Positions 27,901 to 35,466 of a DNA stretch of 64,000 nt are shown here, piece after piece. The notes beneath the pieces were generated by a model, which saw nothing but the letters and a program-made list of their open reading frames with translations, searched no databases and was not told the DNA's origin. Source of the stretch: JANPLN01 sp041736155 (GTDB taxonomy: Bacteria > Bdellovibrionota > Bdellovibrionia > Bdellovibrionales > JAGQZY01); contig JBGSUL010000032.1 of NCBI GenBank assembly GCA_041736155.1, forward strand, positions 124,001-188,000, written 5' to 3'. Position 1 is the stretch's first letter. Every line of letters starts with the position of its first letter. The translations under genes were made by a program, and so were the position numbers.

Positions 27901-28004
27901 ATCCGTTGGATTCCTCCGAATGGAGTGCCTTTGGTGGTACAGTCACACTTAACCCCAATTACGAAGTTGAATACGGCGACGAATTCCGCATCGAATTCTT
28001 TTGA
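24996..28004 (+). CDS. Giant exported VWA-like protein with tandem cysteine repeats
   Basis: 1002 residues. The N-terminal hydrophobic segment ends in VVGFQNCG (Cys30), a non-standard lipobox. Residues 68-80 (LKLFFVVDNSGTM) contain the D-x-S-x-T metal site of a von Willebrand A domain, with a later acidic strand AFIVVSDEEDSD. Residues about 315-410 are Tyr-rich (repeated SYY/ISYY). From about 434 to 690 four repeats of some 67-72 residues start at Cys434, Cys501, Cys571 and Cys643 and share C-x-x-F/Y-A and further cysteines. Probably surface-exposed; VWA domains usually mediate adhesion. TCCGCATC/GATGCGGA arms embrace its stop. Confidence 0.8.
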   Translation: MRIKKNSLVTYRVFAAITTLAILVVGFQNCGNSKTFTAAVKINSISGTEEVPQYAELKLGESASFPPLKLFFVVDNSGTMQANQINLSNAFSEMFSNQNADNLSPFESTAYVFNTAQMSIGQSDESFAKLPINDLKYFEQMSWSNLLAGPRSYILNGDVPGDLVGYRSVVSNSSGLNAVSYIPSPVSLFMENSGRSLASTKSFKTRDGSVEEFSKDFTERLKILDPARSAMDPVKKTGVLDMVIDKESGLCAVARVMRNKSDYIKDGDIAAFIVVSDEEDSDIKGLSCIQSVKDYTSEQDFFDGYCINPKTKLSYRELNPSPNQANCKVDYSTGFTYTYSYTLPKTDVSYYIQQRDYTVRQYIVNYSAVTHTYSQPQVVISYYTKAPTYEVPQSTISYYKKVESCDIRDGVKFNCTYTFPQSTTSVFAESFSNCSSFATGKIPSDALLGDSSHPLTCNKLANKTLSGSCTSTDTTKLNCKQNYSPSRLSLAAIDGVVSSTCESFATSSGKLPANAVLNDAGFEVQCASTVKTNIVGSGLCSPNKADCKEAATGKTSVAIDGIPTDASASACMAYAVKNKSKLDSNALLENASYPVTCAESNGRTVTNQEGRCSTLSSAYKNCSEHAAATPTKGTHNGVVASTCLSFIQTAIGPSRVIATSPAPTCALSSAVQTVIVNKTMNYNGTSSTYTPAANASCFDELKDYIAVNDGITTVTSCKVNSVVKSFMLHNTGKLCAQLPDPLSPCSTSAKRECIAQDVAAGDPYLSSLTQKVFAGEFTCNTKCSDTSFCGTQVGTIGENYKDCSVSDASTQRPFKKELYSNKNIVCNLDEKATPVVTRDSYRDIGSKIDYVAGAASESGIPNALANYIRDESELTFGANKPSVSVFVRQPGDSLGTNGSLGTAYNAFADLMGGEKRSVLSGAQGYAEALKSLSAVIKEKLARSFNVDIGQDNKVQRIWHRKAGSTTWGNPLDSSEWSAFGGTVTLNPNYEVEYGDEFRIEFF

Positions 28005-28023
28005 TGCGGATGGACTGCGGCAT

Positions 28024-28157
28024 TTGTAGAATTTTTTAGAAAATAAAGAATCTCTTTTTTAAGACACGCCCATCCTTGGGCTCACTCGCAGGGCGAGACG
28101 TCCTGTCTGCGAGAGGTCTTAAAAAAGAGATTCTTTATTTTCTAAAAAATTCTACAA
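28024..28157. repeat. Perfect 42-bp inverted repeat with structured centre
   Basis: Arm 28024-28065 is an exact reverse complement of 28116-28157. The 50-base centre contains CTCGCAG/CTGCGAG (28085-28091, 28107-28113) and GCCCA/TGGGC stems. It lies between the convergent VWA gene and the 157-residue gene. The arms are AT-rich with T- and A-runs, so it could end transcripts from both sides, but it is much longer than a usual terminator. Confidence 0.95.
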
Positions 28158-28197
28158 GTGCCTGACGTTTTGTTGAGGGCCCCTCAATTGAGGGAAA

Positions 28198-28671
28198 TCA
28201 GAATAAATTTTTGAGATGCGTATTAGGGGTGGGAAACCAGCCGATTTGAATCTCGGGGTTTTTTAGCTTGGGGCTTTGTGGGAGTCCGTAAAAGAGGGCT
28301 ATGGCTTGTCCATCGGCGCCTTGGCCACGGGAGATTTCTATAAGCGCGGCGGTTGGCAATTGTGCGTTGCTGTCGAGTTCTTGGAACAAACGACACAGGC
28401 TTGGGGCTTCGAGCAAACACAGGGTGCTTGTGGCCAGCGGGGGTTTTTGTTTAAAATAGGCGCGTACTAAATCTTCTGGTGCCTGTGTAGAAACAAAATG
28501 TTCTTGAACGCGTGTCGAAGGTGTTTGTTTTTGTGTGGAATAAAAAAGAAGAACGAAATGTCCGCGATGTTTTTGTCCGCATTCGATGATCTCAACGTCT
28601 TGAGAGAAAGATTGGATTTCTTGGAAGAGATCAATTTGTGTCGCGAAGGTAAAAAGATGTAGAAGGCGCAT
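28198..28671 (-). CDS. Hypothetical cytoplasmic protein
   Basis: 157 residues, no signal peptide and no membrane helix. Mixed alpha/beta composition (LLHLFTFATQIDLFQEIQSF at the start, ALIEISRGQGADGQAIALFY near the end). No family recognised. It lies 36 bases after the TPR gene on the same strand and may be co-transcribed with it. Confidence 0.6.
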   Translation of the reverse strand: MRLLHLFTFATQIDLFQEIQSFSQDVEIIECGQKHRGHFVLLFYSTQKQTPSTRVQEHFVSTQAPEDLVRAYFKQKPPLATSTLCLLEAPSLCRLFQELDSNAQLPTAALIEISRGQGADGQAIALFYGLPQSPKLKNPEIQIGWFPTPNTHLKNLF

Positions 28672-28707
28672 GTCCCAAAACTACTCGACAGGTGCATTTA
28701 TGACAAG

Positions 28708-29814
28708 CTACTTCTGGCAAGAGGACATGGCATTTTTGTATTTATGGTGCAACGGATAAAGGCTGCGAAGCTCTCCCGTGGAGTGTTTAAACTCGCTGGC
28801 AAGAGTTCGTGAGAGTTGACAGTTTTTGGTAAATGCATCCAGAGCCTCGTTGTATTTTTTTTGACGAAATTCTGCTTGTGCGAGGAACAAATAGGATTCT
28901 GCATCGTCGGGAGTCAGTTCAGTGGCTTTCTTAAAATGTTCTGCCGAAGAGATAAAGTTATTTTCGGTAAAATAATCCTTGGCTAGCGCCTTGTGAGCGT
29001 TGGCAGATTCTGGAAAACGTTTGGCCAGTTCTTGTAGAGTGGTTTTGCTATCTTGCAAAGTTTCTTTAATGGCTTGTGCCTTAGCAAGATGAATATAACT
29101 GTCTTGATCAGCATCTTCTTGGCGAATGCTTTTTTTGCAGATTTCGAGGGCTTGGTCCCACAATGTGGCCTCAACAAGAAGCGCGCACTTCTCATCGAGA
29201 TAACTGAGAGGAGATTTTGTGGCGGTTTCTAACAAATGGTAAACCTGCAAGGCATCTTCGGCATAAGAGGTCCAAAATGTTTTGAGCACGTTGATCCAAG
29301 AAAAATAAGCATCTTTATTTTGTGGATCCAAGCGCAAAGATTCTCTGAGTACGGTAATGATTTCCACGGCTTTTTGTCGACGGCTTATTTCCACCTGATC
29401 GTGATCAGCCAACTGAGTGAGCGCCTGCGCTTCTAAGAGTTTAGAATCAGAGGTGGAACCATATTGGCTCTGATAAAAACCAATTACCGCCAAAGCACTC
29501 TTGGCGTCGCCCGTTTTTAGATAGGTGCGGACCAAAAGAAGTTGTTCGGTCGCGGGCAAGCTTTTTTGTATAGGTTGTGCGATGGTGATTAAGTCTTGCC
29601 AATTGTTTTCTTTAGCATAGTGATCGATCAAAAAACGGCGAGCTTTTAAATTCTCCGGATCCGTTGCGATATTTTTATTGAGTTTGTCCACTTCTTCCGA
29701 GGTTAACGAGCGGTCTAAAGCGAACACATTCACGGTCAATAAGAAACACAGGCCCAGGCTTCCCCAAGGAAACAAAAATTTGAGTCGTAAGTAGACCGTG
29801 CCGATAAGATACAT
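28708..29814 (-). CDS. TPR-repeat protein with N-terminal signal segment
   Basis: 368 residues. A hydrophobic segment at about 14-32 (FPWGSLGLCFLLTVNVFA) looks like a signal peptide or anchor. The rest is helical repeats with TPR spacing; the clearest is near residues 285-330 (YFTENNFISSAEHFKKATEL then AESYLFLAQAEFRQKKYNEA). Probably a periplasmic scaffold. Its start codon is only 3 bases from the start of the divergent pilin-like gene. Confidence 0.75.
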   Translation of the reverse strand: MYLIGTVYLRLKFLFPWGSLGLCFLLTVNVFALDRSLTSEEVDKLNKNIATDPENLKARRFLIDHYAKENNWQDLITIAQPIQKSLPATEQLLLVRTYLKTGDAKSALAVIGFYQSQYGSTSDSKLLEAQALTQLADHDQVEISRRQKAVEIITVLRESLRLDPQNKDAYFSWINVLKTFWTSYAEDALQVYHLLETATKSPLSYLDEKCALLVEATLWDQALEICKKSIRQEDADQDSYIHLAKAQAIKETLQDSKTTLQELAKRFPESANAHKALAKDYFTENNFISSAEHFKKATELTPDDAESYLFLAQAEFRQKKYNEALDAFTKNCQLSRTLASEFKHSTGELRSLYPLHHKYKNAMSSCQK

Positions 29815-29817
29815 ACA

Positions 29818-30720
29818 ATGAATGTATCGGCAGAAATCTTGAAACCCTTGAGGTTTCAGGAGTTTAAACTAGAAAAGCCACGAATTTCGTCAAGAAAATC
29901 GTCACAGTCGGGGCAAGCCGTCCTCGAATATATTCTTATTCTTGTGATTTCTGTGGGCCTGGTTCTCGGAATTATGTATCAATTTAATACAGCCTTTAAA
30001 AAATATGTCCAAAGCTATTTTGGTAACTACATCGCATGTTTGCTTGAGACGGGGGAGCTTCCCAGTCTGTACGGGGGCGATGCCGTAGGTGGGCCCAATG
30101 CCGAATCTTGCGGTTCCCAATTCGAAAAATTTTCTCTGCAAAACGGACGACCTCTCAAAACATCAGTGGGTGGAGATGGCAGCTCATCCGCTTCTTCGAA
30201 CTCCAAAGGTTCTTCGAGTTCTAAAGGTTCAAATGCCGGGAACGGGCGCAAGGGGGGACGCGCCACGGGAGCGCGGGCCAGCACCAGCAACAGCGGTGCT
30301 GCGCTCAATGCAGAAAGTGGTAGCAGCAAATCCTCAGACACGACGCAAAAGGTTCGCAAGGGCGGCAGGAATGGCGGTGCCGGTGGTGATTCGGGGTCTG
30401 CTTACTCGAGCAAAAGATATCGTGACGGATCGACCTATGGGCTTTCAGGAAAGTTTAAGACGGGCGAAGACAAAGACAAAGGTCCCGCAATAAGAAAAGT
30501 GAGTGCGAGAGGAAATGCGGGGGACGGCTCGAGTGGGAAAAAACAACTGGTACGTCTCGATGATCTTAAGCGCAAGCCCGCACAACAAAGTGATGGGGGA
30601 TGGGATCTCTCCTTTGGCGATTACCTTCGCTACATTATTATCTTTGGTATTCTTGTGGTGATTTTGATCTTCTTTGGTGGACAGATCTTCCAATTACGAA
30701 AATCTTGGGATTCTAAGTAG
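29818..30720 (+). CDS. Pilin-like protein with Gly/Ser-rich middle and second TM helix
   Basis: 300 residues. Residues 31-50 read SGQAVLEYILILVISVGLVL, the class III prepilin pattern: Gly32 before the cut, then Gln33 and Glu at +5, as in Flp/TadE proteins. After about residue 95 comes a basic low-complexity region of some 160 residues rich in Ser, Gly, Lys and Arg. A second helix (YIIIFGILVVILIFFGG, about 270-287) sits at the C-terminus. Pilins do not normally have this second helix. No tad genes are nearby. Confidence 0.7.
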   Translation: MNVSAEILKPLRFQEFKLEKPRISSRKSSQSGQAVLEYILILVISVGLVLGIMYQFNTAFKKYVQSYFGNYIACLLETGELPSLYGGDAVGGPNAESCGSQFEKFSLQNGRPLKTSVGGDGSSSASSNSKGSSSSKGSNAGNGRKGGRATGARASTSNSGAALNAESGSSKSSDTTQKVRKGGRNGGAGGDSGSAYSSKRYRDGSTYGLSGKFKTGEDKDKGPAIRKVSARGNAGDGSSGKKQLVRLDDLKRKPAQQSDGGWDLSFGDYLRYIIIFGILVVILIFFGGQIFQLRKSWDSK

Positions 30721-30866
30721 AAGCCATCTTATAAAGAGTCTCAGTGGCGGTCTTATTTTACTTGTATCTAACATAAATTTTTTACACAAAGATCAAATGT
30801 GATCGGTGTCTTACAAAAATAGATATATATTCCTTTAAAAATTAACAAAAAAGATCGGATAACTTC

Positions 30867-31718
30867 ATGAAGTACTTATTAATCATCTTATTTTTGCTCA
30901 AATCATTTCAGGCTGTTGCACAAGACAGCGTGGAGTCATCACCCCATATTCCTGGGCTTGGGTTAATTTTAATCAAAGACTTAGGGAGATGCTCTGCAAG
31001 TATTTTTGCGGTGGGGAAATACAATAAGAAACAAAAGGCTTTACTCCTTACTGCTGGTCATTGTGTGAATGAGGGAAGTGCTGAGTTGAAAATGAGCCAT
31101 GGTACTTTATCAATGCCAGGTAACTATGAAAAAGTAAGAGAGACTCCGATAAAACCCAATATGCAATTTTATGTGAGCTTGCCCGACAACAACTATTATT
31201 CTATTCAAGCAGAAAAACTTATTTTTGCCTCTCTCTATGGTAAAGACATAGCTATTTATCAACTCGCATATACTTATGAAGAGTTGGAAAGTGCAGGAGT
31301 AAAGCCCCTTATTGTTAATGACCAAGAATTAAGTGTTGATGAAAATCTCGTTGTCTATTCAAGTGTATGGCAAACAAAATTTCAGTGCACTTTCACGGGT
31401 TACGTAAATACGACCCTTGAAATGTATTTAGTTGGAAAACATGTCTTAAGATTAAATGATTGCATCGAGGAGGCTAAACATGGAGCTTCCGGATCTCCTG
31501 TTTTAGACAAACACGGGTATTTGCGTGGTATTCTTGTCACGGTCAACGAAGCGGGGGAGAGTTGTACATTCGATAATACCTGTGAATTACAAAATAGACC
31601 GAGTTCAAAAATAGAGATTCGCGCAGGAAGTACTTACGCCACATCGCTCGATGGATTGGCCAACTGTGTAGATGAAAAAGGGAATTTTAATACCAAATTA
31701 GATACCTGCGCCTTCTAA
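30867..31718 (+). CDS. Secreted trypsin/V8-like serine protease (S1)
   Basis: 283 residues with a signal peptide (LLIILFLLKSFQAVA, cleavage near residue 18). The catalytic triad is His65 in LLTAGHCVNEG, Asp127 in GKDIAIYQL and Ser208 in HGASGSPVLD. The GASGSP form, without the Asp of trypsin's GDSGGP, resembles V8/glutamyl endopeptidases. Six cysteines suggest disulfides outside the cell. The gene and its upstream region are clearly more AT-rich than their neighbours, hinting at transfer. Its stop shares the CTAA bases with the stop of the convergent membrane gene. Confidence 0.88.
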   Translation: MKYLLIILFLLKSFQAVAQDSVESSPHIPGLGLILIKDLGRCSASIFAVGKYNKKQKALLLTAGHCVNEGSAELKMSHGTLSMPGNYEKVRETPIKPNMQFYVSLPDNNYYSIQAEKLIFASLYGKDIAIYQLAYTYEELESAGVKPLIVNDQELSVDENLVVYSSVWQTKFQCTFTGYVNTTLEMYLVGKHVLRLNDCIEEAKHGASGSPVLDKHGYLRGILVTVNEAGESCTFDNTCELQNRPSSKIEIRAGSTYATSLDGLANCVDEKGNFNTKLDTCAF

Positions 31719-32155
31719 TAATTTAAGAGGTACCAACGGAGGGCTGCAGTCAGCATAATGCCGACGGTGGCCCCGATAGCACAGCACAGAAGAAATGGAA
31801 TGATTGGCTTTTCGTTTTGAATTAACACAAAGAAGTCTTTCTTCTCACGACGGCGAACCACAAGAAGGTGTAGGGTTGCAAAAGCAAGTCCTAGTGTTGA
31901 AGACAGTGCGGCCGCGGAAGAGTTATTCAGAAGCTCGCGCAGGGGAAAAGGTGCGGGCAAGGTGGAGGCTATTCTGTAGATGTAAAAACCCTGCAATCCA
32001 ATCAGAAGCACGGCGGACTTAACAAAGAACCACTTAAATCGTGTGAGTAGACCATATTGGTGAGATAAATAGAGACCAATCAAAAGAGCGGGAAGAGGAC
32101 CTCCGGCTAAAGAAAAAAAGAAATAAAAAAAAGAGGAATGCCATCGTGTGCGCAT
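31715..32155 (-). CDS. Small multi-helix membrane protein, hypothetical
   Basis: 146 residues with about four hydrophobic helices (LAGGPLPALLIGLYL, SAVLLIGLQGFYIY, LSSTLGLAFATLHLLV, FLLCCAIGATVGIMLTAAL). No family recognised. The start codon and its GAGG ribosome-binding site lie inside the hairpin at 32130-32163, so expression from the upstream regulator's transcript would meet a terminator at this point. Confidence 0.6.
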   Translation of the reverse strand: MRTRWHSSFFYFFFSLAGGPLPALLIGLYLSHQYGLLTRFKWFFVKSAVLLIGLQGFYIYRIASTLPAPFPLRELLNNSSAAALSSTLGLAFATLHLLVVRRREKKDFFVLIQNEKPIIPFLLCCAIGATVGIMLTAALRWYLLNY

Positions 32156-32163
32156 TCCTCTTT
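32130..32163 (-). terminator. Terminator overlapping the start of the 146-residue gene
   Basis: AAAGAGGAATGC (32130-32141) pairs perfectly with GCATTCCTCTTT (32152-32163) around a 10-base loop. On the minus strand the hairpin is followed by a long T-rich run, a strong intrinsic terminator for the sigma-54 regulator gene. The first arm read by RNA polymerase also holds the ribosome-binding site and ATG of the next gene. Confidence 0.85.
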
Positions 32164-32195
32164 ATCGAGGGATCAACTGGGCTTGTCAACAGGCT

Positions 32196-33773
32196 CTACG
32201 AAGTCTTAGGGGCGTTGGCAAGAATACGGCGCTTGTCTAAGCCATATTTTTCCACTTTCATGATGAGACCTGCACGACTGATTCCCAACTCTTTAGCGAG
32301 CTTGGACTTATTCCAACCAGTACGACGAAGACCTTCACGAATTAAATCCTTTTCGAGTTCTTCAATAGCGTCTTTTAAAGAACCAGCGACACGAGCGCCC
32401 TGAATTTTCACGGCTTCATTCGTCTCGAAGATTTTGGGTGAAAGCATATCGGCCAGAAGCTTATTCTCTGAGCCAGATAATACCACCGCGCGCTCCATTT
32501 CATTTTGCAACTCTCGAACGTTCCCGGGGAATGGGTAGTCATAGAGTTTTTCCAGCGCACGTTTCGTCAGAACTTTTTTAGGAAGTCCTGCTTTTTTACA
32601 AGCATGTTCAATAAAGAATTCAGTTAAAAGTGGAATATCTTCTTTTCTTTCACGAAGAGGCGGAACGCGTAGGTTAATTACGTTCAAACGATAATAAAGA
32701 TCTTCCCGGAATGAACCGTCTTCGACCATGGCACGTAGGTCACGGTTTGTCGCTGCAACGATACGCACATCTACTCTTCGCATTTCTAGGCCACCCACGG
32801 GAGTGAATGTTCCCTCTTGTAATACGCGCAGAAGTTTTACTTGCATCTGTGGCGACGTATCACCGATTTCATCGAGGAAGAACGTTCCTTTGTCCGCTAA
32901 CTCAAAGAGACCTTTTTTGTCTTTATGAGCGCCGGTGAAAGACCCTTTGGCGTGACCAAAAAGTTCTGATTCTAAAAGGTTATCGTTAAAGGCAGAACAG
33001 TTTTGAATCACAAAAGGACGATCTTTGCGTGATGAATTGTAGTGAATAGACTTGGCGATCAATTCTTTACCCGTTCCGTTTTCACCTTGAATGAGCACGG
33101 TACTGTCAGCGGATTTAATTTTATCCAAGAGTGCATACAAACTTTGCATAGCTTTGGATTTACCAATCATGTTGTCGTACTTGTAGCGGCTGCCCAGTTC
33201 TTTATTCAATTCTTTAATACGTTCTTCACGGCTGGTGATTTCCAAATGGAGAGTTACGATTTCGCGAGAAATCAGTTCCACAAGGTCAAGAAAATGATTT
33301 TTTTCGTCGGTAGCTAAAAATTTAAAATGAGAAACGAGAGCTTTTGCTTCGGCGAGAGCCACACCGTACTGTTGGAGATTGTCGGCGATTTCATTGGCAC
33401 GATTGCCTTCCGAAGAATCTTTAACAAATCCGAGTGCGAGAACAGTTCCTAAAAATTCTCTTTCGATTTCGATAGGGAAGATGGCAATATCAAATCCCGT
33501 GTGTGCCCATTTTTTAATGGCAAAACGGTTTTGGGATTGTCGGAGTTCAATCAGGGTTTGGTTGACCAACTCGGAGAGGTTCTCGCGAGCGGGTGCACTT
33601 TGCAGCGCATGAAAAACAGCTTTGTTAACAGGATTCATTTCGGCTTGGTTAAAACCGCGCATGGCGCCAGATTCGTCTGTAAAAACGACATCTATGTTCC
33701 ACCAAGTTGCTAAAATTTGTTTTAATTTTTTAATTACGTGGATGTGCTCAAATTCATCCCAATTGATCATCAT
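32196..33773 (-). CDS. Sigma-54-dependent activator with GAF-like sensor
   Basis: 525 residues. Residues 1-190 form a GAF-like sensory domain instead of a response-regulator receiver. The AAA+ domain follows a coiled coil: Walker A GENGTGKELIAKS, the sigma-54 contact loop GSFTGA (GAFTGA variant), Walker B GTFFLDEIGD and the arginine-finger region FREDLYYRLNVINLRVPPLR. A Fis-type helix-turn-helix closes the protein (NKSKLAKELGISRAGLIMKV). It should switch on sigma-54 promoters in response to an unknown ligand; no partner kinase is adjacent. Confidence 0.92.
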   Translation of the reverse strand: MMINWDEFEHIHVIKKLKQILATWWNIDVVFTDESGAMRGFNQAEMNPVNKAVFHALQSAPARENLSELVNQTLIELRQSQNRFAIKKWAHTGFDIAIFPIEIEREFLGTVLALGFVKDSSEGNRANEIADNLQQYGVALAEAKALVSHFKFLATDEKNHFLDLVELISREIVTLHLEITSREERIKELNKELGSRYKYDNMIGKSKAMQSLYALLDKIKSADSTVLIQGENGTGKELIAKSIHYNSSRKDRPFVIQNCSAFNDNLLESELFGHAKGSFTGAHKDKKGLFELADKGTFFLDEIGDTSPQMQVKLLRVLQEGTFTPVGGLEMRRVDVRIVAATNRDLRAMVEDGSFREDLYYRLNVINLRVPPLRERKEDIPLLTEFFIEHACKKAGLPKKVLTKRALEKLYDYPFPGNVRELQNEMERAVVLSGSENKLLADMLSPKIFETNEAVKIQGARVAGSLKDAIEELEKDLIREGLRRTGWNKSKLAKELGISRAGLIMKVEKYGLDKRRILANAPKTS

Positions 33774-33930
33774 AAGGGGCTCCCTTTGTAAAAACTCTCA
33801 ACAACGTATCGTCAAAATTTTAAACAACTTGAGGAGAAGTCAGAGCAGAACTAGAGAACTCGACCAAAGTCTGATCTAGCTCTGCGCACTAGTGCTGTAG
33901 GCTGGAGCATGAACACTTTATGATAGGAGG

Positions 33931-35463
33931 ATGAACAAAAAAAAATTGGGCCTTTTGGGCATTTTAGTGATCGTCGTGCTAGGTATATATTCCAATGTCT
34001 ATGATATGGCATTTGTTTACGACGATGAATTTTATATACAAAAAAACCAATACCTGAGCTCGTGGGATAGCGTAGGGAAAATTTTCCTGTCCAATTCCAC
34101 TGCGGGAGCTGGATTTCAGGATTCTTTTTATCGTCCGATGCAATTCTTTTTCTACTTGATAACCCAACAATCAATAGGCACGGAAGCATGGGGGTTTCAT
34201 GGGCTGAATGTATTGCTGCATGTGTGCAATGCTTTATTGGTCTTTTTTATTTTTATGCAGCTGGGAAGTTCGCGCGTCGTCGCTTTTTGTATAAGTTTGT
34301 TGTGGGCGGCGCACCCGGTTCACGTCGAGGTGATCGCTTATATAAGCGGTACGGCCGATCCGCTCCATGCTCTTTTTTGCTTAAGTGCTTTATTGTTGCT
34401 ACTTAAAAAAGTCCCTTATTATTTGCCATTGTCCTGTCTTCTCTTTCTCTGCGCACTGCTCAGTAAAGAGGTGGCAGTGGTTTTTCCAGGTTTAGCTATG
34501 ACGGTTTTGTTTGTGGCACGCAAAGAGCGCTGGGACTGGCGAACTTATAAACCCGTCGCTGTGTATTTGGCGATGGCCCTTTTTTATGTAGGTTTACGAG
34601 CAACAGTGCTCAATTTTAATGGCGACTTTTCATTTTACAAAACAGAAAACATTTATTCCGCCAATCTCTGGGTGCGATTCCTAACGTTTTTGTCTACTTT
34701 ACCAAATTATTTACTCTTGTTGGTTAGACCCATTGGTCTTCACATCGATCGTGAATTTGCGATTCATACAAATTTTTTCGATGCGGAAGTGATGCTGGGA
34801 TTCGCTATGCTTATTGCGGGCTTTGCCTCTCTTGTCTTGGCTGTGATGTATCGGCAGATGCGTTTTGTCTTTTTGGCGGGAGCGACCATGTGGTTCGCCG
34901 CAGCTCACAGCTTGCACTCAGGCGTACTGCTACCAATGAATAGTCTCTTCTTGGAGCATTGGTTGTATTTGCCATCGTTAAGTTTTTTTGCACTTGTTAT
35001 TTTGGCTCTACAAACGTTTTCTGCACGTTTGATGGTGGGTTTTACCATCGTCGCCGCGCTCGTTTTGTCGGTGTTAAGTTATCGGCAGAATCGCATGTGG
35101 GAGAGTCCGATCACACTGTTCAGTCGGATTGTAGAATTCAATCCGTTGGTGTCGCGCGCCCATCATAATCTAGCCATGGCATACACAGACCAAGGTGATG
35201 ATGAAAAAGCAAAACAGGAGTATGAATTTATTCTCCAACATGAAAAGACACCCTATCCGCAGACTTATCACAATCTGGCGTTGATCTACTTAAAGAGAAA
35301 TAATTTGCCAGAAGGGGAAAAACTTTTGCTGCAAGCGATTCAAATTTCGCCTCGCTTTCATCCTTCCTATGATTATCTTATCCAGCTCTATGAGCATCGC
35401 GGTGATAAAGCAAAAGCAGAGGAATGGCGTTTAAAGAAACAGCAGAATGTGGTAAGCCCGTAG
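33931..35463 (+). CDS. TMTC-like membrane glycosyltransferase with TPR tail
   Basis: 510 residues. About ten membrane helices, then TPR repeats from about residue 410 (HHNLAMAYTDQGDDEKAKQE, YHNLALIYLKRNNLPEGEK). The first lumenal loop holds FVYDDEFYI (Asp31-Asp32-Glu33), the acidic motif of GT-C transferases, and FHGLNVLLHVCNALL and AAHPVHVEVIAYISGTADPL match the DUF1736/TMTC family, which adds sugars to proteins using lipid-linked donors. Periplasmic catalysis is inferred. It precedes the SGNH hydrolase by 3 bases. Confidence 0.8.
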   Translation: MNKKKLGLLGILVIVVLGIYSNVYDMAFVYDDEFYIQKNQYLSSWDSVGKIFLSNSTAGAGFQDSFYRPMQFFFYLITQQSIGTEAWGFHGLNVLLHVCNALLVFFIFMQLGSSRVVAFCISLLWAAHPVHVEVIAYISGTADPLHALFCLSALLLLLKKVPYYLPLSCLLFLCALLSKEVAVVFPGLAMTVLFVARKERWDWRTYKPVAVYLAMALFYVGLRATVLNFNGDFSFYKTENIYSANLWVRFLTFLSTLPNYLLLLVRPIGLHIDREFAIHTNFFDAEVMLGFAMLIAGFASLVLAVMYRQMRFVFLAGATMWFAAAHSLHSGVLLPMNSLFLEHWLYLPSLSFFALVILALQTFSARLMVGFTIVAALVLSVLSYRQNRMWESPITLFSRIVEFNPLVSRAHHNLAMAYTDQGDDEKAKQEYEFILQHEKTPYPQTYHNLALIYLKRNNLPEGEKLLLQAIQISPRFHPSYDYLIQLYEHRGDKAKAEEWRLKKQQNVVSP

Positions 35464-35466
35464 AGC

